Shown in pieces: positions 43,326-53,386 of a stretch of DNA of 61,602 bases. Origin of the DNA: Lachnospiraceae bacterium UBA7076 (GTDB lineage: Bacteria; Bacillota; Clostridia; Lachnospirales; Lachnospiraceae); the NCBI GenBank assembly GCA_002493625.1, contig DKZK01000014.1, forward strand, positions 11,173 through 72,774. The letters are read 5' to 3'. The stretch's first letter is position 1, and each line of letters opens with the position of its first letter. A program made the position numbers and the translations under genes. A model generated the notes under the pieces. The model did no database searches. It saw only the letters and a program-made list of their open reading frames with translations, and had not been told where the DNA came from.

Positions 43326-45131
43326 CTACTCAAACAGCTTAAGATACTCCACAAGCAGATTACTGTATTTGCTTTCATAAATACATTTCTTTGCCAGTTC
43401 AATGTCGTCAGTAATAATATTGTCCACATTAAGCTCAGCCATTTTTATAATGCTGTCACTTTCATTGACCGTCCACACATAAAGCTGCTTCCCCTCCCCG
43501 TGGACACTGGAAATAAGCCCCGGTGTGGCATTTGTAGCCTCAACGCTGAAATGGTCCGCCGCCTTAAGCTTATTTATATCTCCGTATGCAAGGGTCATAA
43601 CATAAACAGTCGTCATGGAGCTGTCGTACTCCTTCACATTTTCAAGCACCTCATAAACCTGTGAGGTAATAACGCAGTCCTTCTCAATTCCCGCAGCTTT
43701 TACCACATCCACCACGCTTTTTTCAAAATCGGTTTCATGTCCCGTAGGCTTAAGCTCTATATTAAGCTTAATATTATTTTCCTTTGCAAACTCCACAACC
43801 TGTGAAAGAAGCGGGATTTTTTCCCCGGCAAACTCACTGCCGAAAAAGCTTCCTGCGTCCAATTTTGATATTTCCTCGTAGGTAAGCTCCCATGTATTTG
43901 CATCAACGCCCGTAGTTCTCTTAAAGTTTGTATCGTGCATTACTATAATTTTTCCATCCCTGCTTTGCTGCACGTCAAGCTCTATCCAGTCTGCGCCCAA
44001 CTCCTTTGCGCCCTGAAACGCCGCCATTGTATTTTCGGGATAAAATGCAGATGCTCCCCTATGAGCGGTAACCTCCATTGTGCGGACATATTCAATATTG
44101 GGGTTCAGTCTTCCCGAGCATAGGAAAAAGCCAAGCGTAAGTCCAATGGCAACAACGAAGCAGCCCAAAATCACATTACAGCGGTGTATAAAACGCATAC
44201 GTTTTTCACTGACATTATATTCAGGAGCAATGCTGTGAATAATGTATTCTCCCACAGTCTCCTTGTGCCGGTAATACATTACGCTTATGCACCCATAGCT
44301 TATGGGAACGGAAAGCCCTGCAAAAATTCCAAAGGAAAAAATAATAAGCATCCATATTGCCGTAGCGCCAAACCATTTAAGAACAAAAACACCGGAAAAA
44401 ATTTTACTGATGGATACTGCGATTACTATCAAAATAAAAATAAACACAAAATATGTAACGACAAAAACAAACTGTGTGAGCAGCATATATAAAAAATCCC
44501 TTAACCTTCTCTTTTTTATAAGACTGCTGCTCTTTCTTCTTGCCTCCTTAAAGGAACAGCCCTCAAGGGTAAAATAATGAAATGCATACATCCACCTCAT
44601 TATAAGAATTGTTATTACAAGCATTGCCAGTGCAAACAGCACTGACAAGACAGAATTTTTTTCTATATAGTTCATAATAAACTCAGGTATGGATATTGTT
44701 GACAGAAGCCCCGACGCCATTCCGATATTTGCAAGGGGCATAAACAAAAGCACCACAATGACAAGCATAAAGTTTTTTGGCTTCCATGCCCGAAGTGCAT
44801 TTTTCAATGAAAACCTAACGACCTGCTGAAGATGCACCTTTTGCCCCTGTGACGACTGGTCGAGGATAAATATAACGGCGCTTATATCAATCATTGCGCC
44901 TACCGTTGCAATGACAAAAATAAGTAAAAGTGCAAGAATTGTAAAGGGATTCAATAGAAAAGCACCTATATTTTCAAGGGTAAGATAATAGTAGCCTCTT
45001 ACCCTCATTATAAGGTCAAACAGCCCCCAGATAAACGGCACAAAAATAATGGCGGTGGAAAATTTATAAATAAGCTCGAAGCTTACAAGCGTCTTCCAGT
45101 TACAATCTATTAATCTTCTTATTTGTTTCAT
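43326..45131 (-). CDS. Membrane-anchored glycerophosphodiester phosphodiesterase
   Basis: 601 aa in two parts. Residues 1-~330 hold about eight membrane helices of the type often joined to GDPD in Firmicutes. Residues ~345-590 are a GDPD TIM barrel outside the membrane with HRGASAFYPENTMAAF, ELDVQQSRDG and VMHD metal/catalytic motifs and IELKPTG. It should split glycerophosphodiesters or turn over lipoteichoic-acid-type polymers. ATG at 45131 has GGAG about 10 bases upstream; the frame extends to 45170. Follows the small membrane protein gene by 39 bases. Confidence 0.9.
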   Translation of the reverse strand: MKQIRRLIDCNWKTLVSFELIYKFSTAIIFVPFIWGLFDLIMRVRGYYYLTLENIGAFLLNPFTILALLLIFVIATVGAMIDISAVIFILDQSSQGQKVHLQQVVRFSLKNALRAWKPKNFMLVIVVLLFMPLANIGMASGLLSTISIPEFIMNYIEKNSVLSVLFALAMLVITILIMRWMYAFHYFTLEGCSFKEARRKSSSLIKKRRLRDFLYMLLTQFVFVVTYFVFIFILIVIAVSISKIFSGVFVLKWFGATAIWMLIIFSFGIFAGLSVPISYGCISVMYYRHKETVGEYIIHSIAPEYNVSEKRMRFIHRCNVILGCFVVAIGLTLGFFLCSGRLNPNIEYVRTMEVTAHRGASAFYPENTMAAFQGAKELGADWIELDVQQSRDGKIIVMHDTNFKRTTGVDANTWELTYEEISKLDAGSFFGSEFAGEKIPLLSQVVEFAKENNIKLNIELKPTGHETDFEKSVVDVVKAAGIEKDCVITSQVYEVLENVKEYDSSMTTVYVMTLAYGDINKLKAADHFSVEATNATPGLISSVHGEGKQLYVWTVNESDSIIKMAELNVDNIITDDIELAKKCIYESKYSNLLVEYLKLFE

Positions 45132-45170
45132 TCTTTGTATTCTCCGTTTATAAAATATTTTTGTATACAC

Positions 45171-45665
45171 CTATCCCATCATTATTCCCACTATCGTCAT
45201 CACTGCACCAACCACTCCGCAAACTGTACAGAGAATAATCGGTCTTATATAGTGCATCAGATTATACCTCTTGTGCGGTATATATCGTTCGTCCGTTATT
45301 CTTACTGCCTTTTCCGTATATTGTACCGCTACAATTGTCCTAACCGGAACGATTCGCTCTCTTTTACCCGGGAATAGAGCTTTGCTTTCCGGGCTATGTA
45401 TTCCTGAATTGTCGATTTCCTTCTCAATTGTTTTTTGCTGATAGGCATTATAATACTTCAATACCGGTTTGTAAGAAGGGGGGTCTGTACCATCGTTACT
45501 GTAGCTTTCAATATACCTGACTACCTCCGCCTCGCCCTCCTTAAAACCATTTCGAAAGGGAAAAATCAAATGTGCATGGACAAGTAAATACACAATTAAA
45601 AAAAAATCTGCAAGCAAAGTCGTCATCGCTATAAATACACCCGAACACGTTAATACAAATGACAT
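45171..45665 (-). CDS. Small two-TM membrane protein, unknown function
   Basis: A 164-aa protein with an N-terminal helix (residues ~8-35), an outside or inside soluble middle (Y-rich, YKPVLKYYNAYQQKTIEKE), and a C-terminal helix (about 142-163). The layout resembles DUF3592 proteins, but I cannot confirm the family. AGGAGG 5-8 bases upstream supports the start. It is probably co-transcribed with the GDPD gene downstream. Confidence 0.65.
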   Translation of the reverse strand: MSFVLTCSGVFIAMTTLLADFFLIVYLLVHAHLIFPFRNGFKEGEAEVVRYIESYSNDGTDPPSYKPVLKYYNAYQQKTIEKEIDNSGIHSPESKALFPGKRERIVPVRTIVAVQYTEKAVRITDERYIPHKRYNLMHYIRPIILCTVCGVVGAVMTIVGIMMG

Positions 45666-45861
45666 GAAATGTACCTCCTCTTATACCCGTTTTGAAGTAT
45701 CTCCCTGCTTTTTTCCAAAACTGTATCAATTGTATTTTTTCTCATTCTTCATAATTATAATATTCACATGTATCGTTGACAACTGATTTTTCGAGGTTCT
45801 TTCACTCAAATCAGCCAAACAGACACTGCAATGCACCTGATTTACATACAGCTTCTATTTT

Positions 45862-47157
45862 TTAAGCCGATTCCGAACCGCTTTGCCTGACTGCCAATGA
45901 AATAATCAGTGTCGTAACCTCTGCCACAGGAAATGCAAGCCATACTCCGTATATACCCATAAACCGTGAAAGCACAATCGCAAAAAATACAATTGCAACT
46001 ATCCCTCTCGACAGTGAGATAATAAAACATTCCTTCGCCCTGCCTATCGCCCCAAACCATCCTGCTCTTACAATATTTACGACTGCAATCAAAAATCCAA
46101 GACTGTAAAGTCTAAGCCCCTCCACTGCATAATCCGCCATTTGCGCCGACCCTTCACTGTTAAATACATTTACGATACCGTCCGCAAATATCTGGCAGAT
46201 AAGAACAAGCAGAACTGAAATAATAATTCCAACCTGTAATGAATGTCTGCAAATCCTTTTCTTTGCATCCTCATCTCCTGTCCCGCCCGCATCGCTTGCC
46301 ATGGGCTGCAGCCCTTGCGAGATACCGTTAAAAACAGCTATGCCGATAATCGAAATATTAGCCACAACTCCATATGCGGCAACCCCTACATTTCCGACAA
46401 TTTTAAGCAGCACAAAATTAAATGTCAGCGTTGTCACTCCGCCTGAAATCTCACCTACAAAGCCCGATATTCCAAGCTGGCATGCCAAAATAAGCTTTTT
46501 AGCCGAGGGCATTTTTTTTACAAAACGTATTGTATTTTTTTCGGAACGAAAATGAAGCATGCACACTGCCATGCTTATAATCGGTGAAATTCCCGTTGCA
46601 AGGGCGGCTCCCAGCATTCCCATATTCATTGGAAACATGAAAATATAATCAAAAATAATATTAAATATGCTGCTTGACAGCGTAGCCGCCATGGCAATAT
46701 GCGGATTATTATCGTTTCTCACAAAAGCCGTCATGGTATAATTGAGCATAAACGCAGGGGCAAACAAAAGCGCAGTTCTCATATATGAAATCCCGGTTTT
46801 CAGTATAATGTCATCAGCCCCCATAAGCTTAAGAACATTACCCGGAGCAAATATGCCGACTAACACAAAAAACATACTGAGCAGTAACGTCCATACAAAC
46901 GAATTGGCAAAATACTCATCATAATCCTCTTTTCCAAGGGATTTGCCAAGACTGTGTCTTGTGGCAGAGCCAATCCCAATCATAGACCCAAAAGCATACA
47001 TAATTGCATAGACGGGAAGCGCCATATTCAGTGCGGTAATTCCGTTTGCCCCTTCCGCAACAGAAATAAAAAAGGTGTCCGCCAAAACATATAATGAAAT
47101 GCCAAGCATTGCAAATACGCTTGGAAATATAAATTTTCTCAGCTTCTTTTCTATCAT
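45862..47157 (-). CDS. MATE family efflux transporter
   Basis: A 431-aa, 12-helix multidrug and toxic compound exporter with two similar halves (FPSVFAMLGISLYVLADTFFIS at the start; QLGISGFVGEISGGVTTLTF opening the second half). ATG at 47157 has GGAGGAG 9 bases upstream; GTG at 47175 precedes that site. Cation-coupled export of drugs or metabolites is the family role; substrate unknown. Follows another MATE gene but is separated by a 250-base hairpin-rich gap. Confidence 0.88.
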   Translation of the reverse strand: MIEKKLRKFIFPSVFAMLGISLYVLADTFFISVAEGANGITALNMALPVYAIMYAFGSMIGIGSATRHSLGKSLGKEDYDEYFANSFVWTLLLSMFFVLVGIFAPGNVLKLMGADDIILKTGISYMRTALLFAPAFMLNYTMTAFVRNDNNPHIAMAATLSSSIFNIIFDYIFMFPMNMGMLGAALATGISPIISMAVCMLHFRSEKNTIRFVKKMPSAKKLILACQLGISGFVGEISGGVTTLTFNFVLLKIVGNVGVAAYGVVANISIIGIAVFNGISQGLQPMASDAGGTGDEDAKKRICRHSLQVGIIISVLLVLICQIFADGIVNVFNSEGSAQMADYAVEGLRLYSLGFLIAVVNIVRAGWFGAIGRAKECFIISLSRGIVAIVFFAIVLSRFMGIYGVWLAFPVAEVTTLIISLAVRQSGSESA

Positions 47158-47408
47158 TTTTTCAAACTCCTCCACTGAACATCAGCCCATTCCAAATTTG
47201 CTTTCAGCAAATGGGCTGACGCTAAATGTCAAGTTTTCATAGAAAACTTGACACAATCCTCTGTAGAACAAAGCGGCTTTGCCTAAAGCAACAAAATGCA
47301 TCCGCATATACATCTTCCAAGACCTAACGATGTATAAACGAATGCATATGCACTCACTACCCGGTGGCAGTTACTATAAAATCTGTTATTTACTATACTT
47401 CATTTTTT
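47158..47408. other. Hairpin-rich gap between two MATE genes
   Basis: Contains a perfect hairpin (47228-47238 / 47242-47252, 3-base loop), a second one closed by TCAGCCCAT/ATGGGCTGA (47182-47190, 47211-47219), the palindromic piece CAAAGCGGCTTTG near 47270, and ATACATC/GATGTAT arms around 47310. No coding sequence was seen. It could be a leader structure for the MATE gene or an intergenic repeat element. Confidence 0.5.
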
Positions 47409-48791
47409 TCATTTTTGCAACCCATTTGGAGGAATACTGCTTCCTTCCATATCCGCCACGATTCTCCTAAGCAAAACAACGCCCAAAACAGCCAATATAC
47501 TTTCCGCTACGGCACCGGCGTAGGTAATACCCTCCGCATGAAAAATCATATCAAGTAAAACAATGGCGGGAATTTCCAAAACAATTTTCCTTAAAATTGC
47601 AAACACAAGCGACTTTTTCCCCATTCCAACACTCTGAAAAACGCCCACTGCCAGAAAGTCCAAAAGCATAAAGGGCAAACAGAATACAAAGCCGCGCAGG
47701 AATAAACCACCATAGGAAACCACATCCGGCTTCTTAATAAAAATTCCAATCAACGGCTCAGCAAATATAAAGCATCCCACGGCAATTACAGTAATGGCAG
47801 GAAGCATAAGCCTTGCCACAAACAAAATACATTCCTTAAAACGGTCACTTTTCTTTGCAGAATAGGAATAACCCACAAGCGGCATAATCCCCTGGGTACC
47901 ACCCAAAGCAATCTGCAACGGCACCATATAAACCTTTTGAGCAATACCCACAGCGGCAACGGCAGCCGCGCCGTACGCCTTTATAAAATTGTTTAATACC
48001 GTCATTCCCGTAACATTAAGCAGATTCTGTATAGACGCTGGTATTCCTACCCCGCATACGCCAAATACAATTTTCTTATTTGGACGAAAATATTTTGGCG
48101 ACAGCTTTATATTCGTCTTGCTTCGTTTTACAGCTAAAAGCACAAAGAAATATCCACAGGCAAAGCAATTTGATATAAATGTGGCAAGTCCTGCTCCTGC
48201 CGCTCCCATATTAAGTCCTTGGGGGAGAATGAAAATCGGGTCAAGAATAATATTCAAAAAACATCCGCTCATTGTACCGATGCTTGCATGAAGCGACGCT
48301 CCCTCCGACCTTACCAAATATGCCAGAACAACATTGAGAATAGACGGAACAGCGCCAAATACAACAGCCCACATCATATAAGCCCGGGTCGCATCCATAG
48401 TTTCAGAAACAGTTCCTAAAACCACCATGAGCGGCTCCAAAAATGCGAAGCACAGCACCGACATCAACGCTCCGCTTATTACGCTTCCGTAAAATCCAAA
48501 GGAGGCGCTTTTCGTGACGGTGTCCGCATCCTTTGCGCCCAATGCGCGGCTCATCATACTTGAGGAGCCAACCCCGAAAAGATTGTTTACCGCATTAAAT
48601 GCGAGCATGGCAGGCGCAGCCAGCGATACGGCTGCGCTTTGAATTTCATCATTCAGCATACCGACAAACAACGTGTCTGCAATGCTGTATAAAACCACGA
48701 CAAGAGAGCCGATGATAGTCGGTATCATCAGCTTTCTCACCGCTTTCGGTATTGGCGTCCTCTCAAAAAGTTCTTCGTTTACATTTGCCAT
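47409..48791 (-). CDS. MATE family efflux transporter
   Basis: A 460-aa 12-helix MATE exporter closer to the DinF/MepA branch (LMIPTIIGSLVVVLYSIADTLFVG start, RSEGASLHASIGTMSGCFLNIILDPIFI loop). Distinct in sequence from the neighbouring MATE gene, so not a recent duplicate. Starts 5 bases after the RNHCP gene, hence co-transcribed with it. Substrate unknown. Confidence 0.92.
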   Translation of the reverse strand: MANVNEELFERTPIPKAVRKLMIPTIIGSLVVVLYSIADTLFVGMLNDEIQSAAVSLAAPAMLAFNAVNNLFGVGSSSMMSRALGAKDADTVTKSASFGFYGSVISGALMSVLCFAFLEPLMVVLGTVSETMDATRAYMMWAVVFGAVPSILNVVLAYLVRSEGASLHASIGTMSGCFLNIILDPIFILPQGLNMGAAGAGLATFISNCFACGYFFVLLAVKRSKTNIKLSPKYFRPNKKIVFGVCGVGIPASIQNLLNVTGMTVLNNFIKAYGAAAVAAVGIAQKVYMVPLQIALGGTQGIMPLVGYSYSAKKSDRFKECILFVARLMLPAITVIAVGCFIFAEPLIGIFIKKPDVVSYGGLFLRGFVFCLPFMLLDFLAVGVFQSVGMGKKSLVFAILRKIVLEIPAIVLLDMIFHAEGITYAGAVAESILAVLGVVLLRRIVADMEGSSIPPNGLQK

Positions 48792-48796
48792 AGCTT

Positions 48797-49225
48797 TTAT
48801 TTACTCATAGTCCCGTCTCCTCCCATGAGGGCTGTCATTTCCTCAAGCCTCTCAATCGGAAACGGAGGGTTGGTAAGCGGTTTCATGGCAATACTCATGA
48901 GCTTCATGGGATTATCATCCGCCGCAATACGATTCGAGCTTAAAGCCCCGCATATCTTACACCGATGAATAATTGCACATTCGCCGTTTTTCCTTATCCA
49001 TGTAGATATAGGCTCCATAATTCCACCGCAGTCAGCCTCCCTGTCACCCGGCTCATTATCCACATGCATACTATGCAGGCAGTTCGGACAGTGATTTCTA
49101 TGGTCACTTCCTGCGCCTGCCGACACGACCAGCCTTCCGCAATACCTACAGGTAAAACTGTCATTGCAGGCGTGTGTCTTATAATAACCCTTTTCATACT
49201 TTTTACGTTTATTGTCTCGATTCAT
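48797..49225 (-). CDS. RNHCP domain zinc-binding protein
   Basis: A 142-aa protein with the RNHCP motif (HRNHCPNCLHSMHVDN) and three Cys pairs (CRYC, CPNC, CKIC) that probably bind zinc. The family is widespread in Firmicutes and has no known function. AGGAGG 5-6 bases upstream supports the start. It leads the MATE gene in the same transcript and is preceded by a hairpin at 49261-49295. Confidence 0.85.
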   Translation of the reverse strand: MNRDNKRKKYEKGYYKTHACNDSFTCRYCGRLVVSAGAGSDHRNHCPNCLHSMHVDNEPGDREADCGGIMEPISTWIRKNGECAIIHRCKICGALSSNRIAADDNPMKLMSIAMKPLTNPPFPIERLEEMTALMGGDGTMSK

Positions 49226-49393
49226 TTTTTCCTCCTAAAAGCTGTTATTTCCCGACTTTTGGGAGGTTTGTGGAGTTAGTTTACACAAGCCTCCCAGCCT
49301 GCTGCCGACTCCTTGTTCATATACATATTCTTCAAACAGTAATCTCCTCTCTTTTAAACCTAAGTATTATATTAACATTGCCATCTGTTTTTA

Positions 49394-50332
49394 TCAATTA
49401 GTTTTTGTAACTTCCCCTGTCTTAAAAAGCATATGGGTACACAGCCTGCCTTCCTTCTCCTCGGCATAAACCTCTGCTCCCTGCTTTTCGGCGAGAAGCC
49501 TGACAATATAAAGTCCAAGTCCTGCCCCCTGTCCCGTTCTTGCCCTGCTTCCTCTGTAGGTTCTGTCAAACAGATGCGTCACGTCAACATAGGCGTCCTT
49601 CAAAAGCTTATTTGAAAATGCTATATCACAAAATGAAGCACCGTCCTTCTTCTTTATCTCCATTGAAATGACAAACTCCCGCTCCGCATATTTTAACACA
49701 TTGCCAAGAAGATTTCCAAGCATGCGGATAAGCATCGGCTCATCTGCCAAAAACATCACGCTTTTTTCCGGCAGCCTTATTTCAGGCTCTAAATGATGCT
49801 CACGAATAACGGCCTCATGGTCTGCAACAAACTGCATGATAATATTAGTTCCGTTTACCTCCTTGATCTGCGCAGCCTGACCGTCGCTCTCCAGAAGGGA
49901 CATTTCAAAAAAATCATCTACCATTCCCTTAAGCATGTCAGCCTTATCCATGCATATTTTGAGATAGCCCCTGTCCCGTTCCGCAAGCGTTTCATTTTCC
50001 GAAAGCATCTGCAAATTTCCCTTTATGACCGTAAGCGGTGTCCTGAGGTCATGGGCTATGTCTGATACCGACTGTTTCAGCCTTGTCTCGGATTTTTCCG
50101 TCTCATGCTTCAGCTTTTTCTGATAGTCAAGGTTATCATTTATCTGCGCGGACAGTTCCGTCAAATCCCTGTCAAAGAGGCTTATTGTAATCTGCCTGTT
50201 ATATGACATATCCTTTGTCTCCCAAAGCTCACGTTTTATATTTTTCATCTCCCGCTTTAAATTTAACAGATATATTGCAAGCGCAATGCAAAAAAGGAAT
50301 AACAGTATGCATAAGAAAATCCAAAGCCTCAC
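49394..50332 (-). CDS. Sensor histidine kinase
   Basis: 312 aa with only one N-terminal membrane helix (residues ~3-24) and no outside sensing loop, then a short coiled segment, H box DIAHDLRTPLT with H94, N box MLGNLLGNVLKYA, F/D region and G box GQGAGLGLYIV. The signal is thus likely sensed in the membrane or through a partner. Two bases downstream of the response regulator gene; last of the DUF2975-HTH-DUF4173-RR-HK operon. Confidence 0.93.
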   Translation of the reverse strand: MRLWIFLCILLFLFCIALAIYLLNLKREMKNIKRELWETKDMSYNRQITISLFDRDLTELSAQINDNLDYQKKLKHETEKSETRLKQSVSDIAHDLRTPLTVIKGNLQMLSENETLAERDRGYLKICMDKADMLKGMVDDFFEMSLLESDGQAAQIKEVNGTNIIMQFVADHEAVIREHHLEPEIRLPEKSVMFLADEPMLIRMLGNLLGNVLKYAEREFVISMEIKKKDGASFCDIAFSNKLLKDAYVDVTHLFDRTYRGSRARTGQGAGLGLYIVRLLAEKQGAEVYAEEKEGRLCTHMLFKTGEVTKTN

Positions 50333-50334
50333 TT

Positions 50335-51036
50335 TTATTCCTCCTTAATACGGTACCCGATTCCCCATACCGTTTCAATATAATCAATTCCCGTTGCTTT
50401 TTTAAGCTTGCCTCTTAAATTGCTGACATGGACATTTATTGTGTTATCCTCGTAATAATATACGTCTTCCCAGACCGATTCATAAAGATTCGCCTTTGTG
50501 AAGGTCTTGGTGGGCTGCTCCATAAGAAGTCTCAGTATATGAAGCTCCTTTGATGTAAGACTTATGTTTTTGCCCTGATATTCCACACGATTTTCCTCAA
50601 TAAAAAATATAAGCTCACCTGCGGAAACCGTCCTGCCTCTGCCGTTTTCATCATGTCCGCCGTCTTTTGCGCCACTTCTTCTCAGCACAACCTCTATGCG
50701 CACAAGCACCTCATTCAAATCAAAGGGCTTGAGAATATAATCATCCGCACCCATTCTAAGCACCTCAAGCCTTGTGTCCATACCCGACTTTGCCGACAGA
50801 CATATGACGGGAGTGTCCCCGCGCTCCCTGAGCTCCTTTATCAGGCTGTCCCCGCTTTTGTATGGAAGCATTAAATCCATAAGAATAATGTCATATTCAT
50901 TATTGTTTATAAAGCCGGATGCCTGCCGTCCCTCATATGCGCATTCCACCTCATATCCATGCTCCGTGAGAAACTCTGCAAGCATCTTGCTTATATCCCT
51001 GTTGTCCTCCACTATAAGCAGCTTCTTTTTACTCAT
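50335..51036 (-). CDS. OmpR-family response regulator
   Basis: 233 aa: receiver domain with phospho-acceptor D54 in LMDLMLP and Lys in ILKPF, then a winged-helix DNA-binding domain (LTSKELHILRLLMEQPTKTFTK and TINVHVSNLRGKL). Pairs with the histidine kinase directly downstream. Targets are unknown; the operon itself is a likely one. Confidence 0.94.
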   Translation of the reverse strand: MSKKKLLIVEDNRDISKMLAEFLTEHGYEVECAYEGRQASGFINNNEYDIILMDLMLPYKSGDSLIKELRERGDTPVICLSAKSGMDTRLEVLRMGADDYILKPFDLNEVLVRIEVVLRRSGAKDGGHDENGRGRTVSAGELIFFIEENRVEYQGKNISLTSKELHILRLLMEQPTKTFTKANLYESVWEDVYYYEDNTINVHVSNLRGKLKKATGIDYIETVWGIGYRIKEE

Positions 51037-51053
51037 TAAAATTAACCTTTCTG

Positions 51054-52646
51054 CTAATCCCTATACCTTTCTGCATATAAATATGCCCTGTACCTTGAAA
51101 AATTAAATTCTCTTATGCCGTCGTATTTGTCATACTCATAAGAAACATCATGGAAATATGACTGCAAATACATATCATTCTTCGTATTCTCCGAGGCATT
51201 ACCATCGTATCCATGGCCTTCTATTTCCTCCGCAAAAGCATACATTGCAGGAGCAGCGTCACATGACATATTACTCACCAGATATTTTAAATCAAAATCG
51301 TTTGACTGTACAGTATTAATATGAGATATATCATATTTTGCAATGATATAATCCGGGTGCGCAAAGGATAAGGCTATATACAATACCGAAGTGACTGCGA
51401 TAAAATATCTCACAAGCCTGAAATCATATTTATATATGCTTGCAATAATCCCTGCCATCAAAGCGGCAATCAGAAGCAGCGCAAAAAGCGCAAGCAAACG
51501 GAGATATGTAAGATTATATTTTTTAACATACATAAGCAGTCTTATCGCCGAGGAGGCAATCATAATGTATGTGCACCCGCACATGATTGTAAGGACAATT
51601 TTAAGCACCCTGTGCTTTGTAAATAAGGAATTGCACACAAGCACAATAAAAAGGTTGAGAGCAGCGACATAAAGCAGCTGGTAAAATCCCTCCCTTGCAT
51701 AGGAGGAATAGGAATGCCACTCAGGCATCATGCGTTCTCCCATAAACAGGCTTAAAATCTGAATACAGGAATACAAAAGGTACACTGCGGTAAGGGCGCC
51801 GCAAAAGGTTATTCCGGTTACGGGATTGCATTTTTTATCAGTCAGCTCATATTCTGCCGCGCCGTGAACAGACAGCATGGCAATAAGCCCGTAGACAATC
51901 AGCAGCACACATAAAATAAGTATAATAAAACCGACAGCATCCCATGATATATGAAAGGAATTAAAAAACGTATCAAAAACTCCATTCACCACACTAAAGA
52001 AAATTACATCTGCGCTTGCCAGCAGAAATGTGACAACAATAAGAAACGGAATTGCAACTATAATTCCAATTATGACATACTTCACATTTTTGTTTATTTT
52101 TATCTTAGTATTGCCGGTAACTTTACAGCTTTTCCTGTCACTGAAAAACATGTGGGAATGGAACAGCGGCACAAAAGCAATTTCAAGCATTGCCAGCATA
52201 TATTTCCATACTCCCCAATCCGCCTCATCATAGAAAAATCTTATAAGCGCCGTCATTGTAAGGAGTATTATTCCAACATAGTTCCAGAAAATAATAAACA
52301 TATCCGATGTCATAAAAACGGAAATTCCAAGTAAAACGATACCCGCAAAATAAGGTATAAGCTTTTTCCGCTTTTCTTTCCCTGATGCCATATCAGCTGA
52401 AAGTCCGGGAAGAACAAGCCACAGATATACAACCGTAGCAATTGTAAATACAGGCGTCATGATACCGGTAAGATTTTTGTAAAGACATATCCCGTAGACA
52501 ATCGAATATATAATGGTAGGTATTCCAAGCACCTGAAACCGCAGGGCAGATTTTTCATCATCCCTTACATAAAAAGGCTTATCATCGCCATTTGTTTCTT
52601 CAATGCCACTTGTTCCTTCATCAACCGTATTTAATTTATTTTCCAT
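51054..52646 (-). CDS. DUF4173/DUF4153-like multi-pass membrane protein
   Basis: A 530-aa membrane protein with about eleven helices and the family motif SSYAREGFYQLLYVAALNL, followed by a periplasmic-side C-terminal region (FDLKYLVSN, then Tyr-rich end). Function is unknown. It overlaps the HTH gene by 11 bases and precedes the response regulator by 17 bases; this neighbourhood (DUF2975, Cro-like HTH, DUF4173, two-component system) suggests a membrane-state sensing unit. Confidence 0.82.
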   Translation of the reverse strand: MENKLNTVDEGTSGIEETNGDDKPFYVRDDEKSALRFQVLGIPTIIYSIVYGICLYKNLTGIMTPVFTIATVVYLWLVLPGLSADMASGKEKRKKLIPYFAGIVLLGISVFMTSDMFIIFWNYVGIILLTMTALIRFFYDEADWGVWKYMLAMLEIAFVPLFHSHMFFSDRKSCKVTGNTKIKINKNVKYVIIGIIVAIPFLIVVTFLLASADVIFFSVVNGVFDTFFNSFHISWDAVGFIILILCVLLIVYGLIAMLSVHGAAEYELTDKKCNPVTGITFCGALTAVYLLYSCIQILSLFMGERMMPEWHSYSSYAREGFYQLLYVAALNLFIVLVCNSLFTKHRVLKIVLTIMCGCTYIMIASSAIRLLMYVKKYNLTYLRLLALFALLLIAALMAGIIASIYKYDFRLVRYFIAVTSVLYIALSFAHPDYIIAKYDISHINTVQSNDFDLKYLVSNMSCDAAPAMYAFAEEIEGHGYDGNASENTKNDMYLQSYFHDVSYEYDKYDGIREFNFSRYRAYLYAERYRD

Positions 52647-52893
52647 TATCTTCGCCTCCTCTTTGAACGTCAGCTATTCCACATTCACCGTCAGGTACAT
52701 AAGTTATAATATCCCCCGGCTGGCAGTCAAGCGCCCTGCATATAGCTTCCAGGGTTGAAAACCTCACAGCCTTTGCCTTGTTATTTTTTAATATGGATAG
52801 ATTGGCAAGAGTTATGTCAACTTCTTTTGCAAGCTCAGACAAGCCCTTTTTCCTCTGTGCCATAACAACATCAAGATTAATAATTATCGCCAT
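52636..52893 (-). CDS. Cro/CI-type helix-turn-helix regulator
   Basis: An 85-aa YozG-like regulator: single HTH (LSELAKEVDITLANLSILKNNKAKAVRF region) with the ALDCQPGDIITY ending typical of the family. Such proteins are usually encoded next to DUF2975 membrane proteins, as here (12-base gap), and repress their own operon. Overlaps the DUF4173 gene by 11 bases. Confidence 0.93.
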   Translation of the reverse strand: MAIIINLDVVMAQRKKGLSELAKEVDITLANLSILKNNKAKAVRFSTLEAICRALDCQPGDIITYVPDGECGIADVQRGGEDNGK

Positions 52894-52905
52894 ACCTGTG
52901 CCTCC

Positions 52906-53355
52906 CTATATTGTAAAATCGTTTTCCTGCTTATATTCCACAGCCCTTGCAAAAACTATGGCTAACACTCTGGAAAACAGTCCCGCTACAAGGAACACAA
53001 TCACTATAATAAATACGGCAGGCGTAAAATAAAGAGGAAGCCTTAAAAGCGATACAAGCATAATTGCAAAGCTGTATAAGCCCATACGATTAAGGCTTTT
53101 TACGTTTTCCTCCACAAAGCAGTCGTCCCTGAGCACCGTGGAAAAAATACATCTGAGTTCCCGCAAAATAAGCACCGCAAAAACTCCCGATATAAAGAAT
53201 ATAATAAGAAGCTGTGTATAATACTTTTCAAAAAAATCATTATACTTTCCGTAAAACTTAAAGCTTAGAGGAAGCGTCAAAGTGACAATGACACCTCCAA
53301 AAAACATAATATCAAGCAAAAGCTTTGTTACCCTTGTAATTTTACTGTCCTTCAT
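52906..53355 (-). CDS. DUF2975 membrane protein
   Basis: A 149-aa four-helix membrane protein with the DUF2975 signature CFVEENVKSLNRMGLYSFAI. Its molecular role is unknown; it is nearly always paired with a YozG-like HTH regulator and may modulate it. AGGAGG 5 bases before the ATG at 53355 decides the start; the frame reaches 53415. First gene of the operon, about 25 bases after the predicted transcription start. Confidence 0.88.
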   Translation of the reverse strand: MKDSKITRVTKLLLDIMFFGGVIVTLTLPLSFKFYGKYNDFFEKYYTQLLIIFFISGVFAVLILRELRCIFSTVLRDDCFVEENVKSLNRMGLYSFAIMLVSLLRLPLYFTPAVFIIVIVFLVAGLFSRVLAIVFARAVEYKQENDFTI

Positions 53356-53386
53356 AATATCCTCCTTCAAAATGTTTCTGAAAAGG

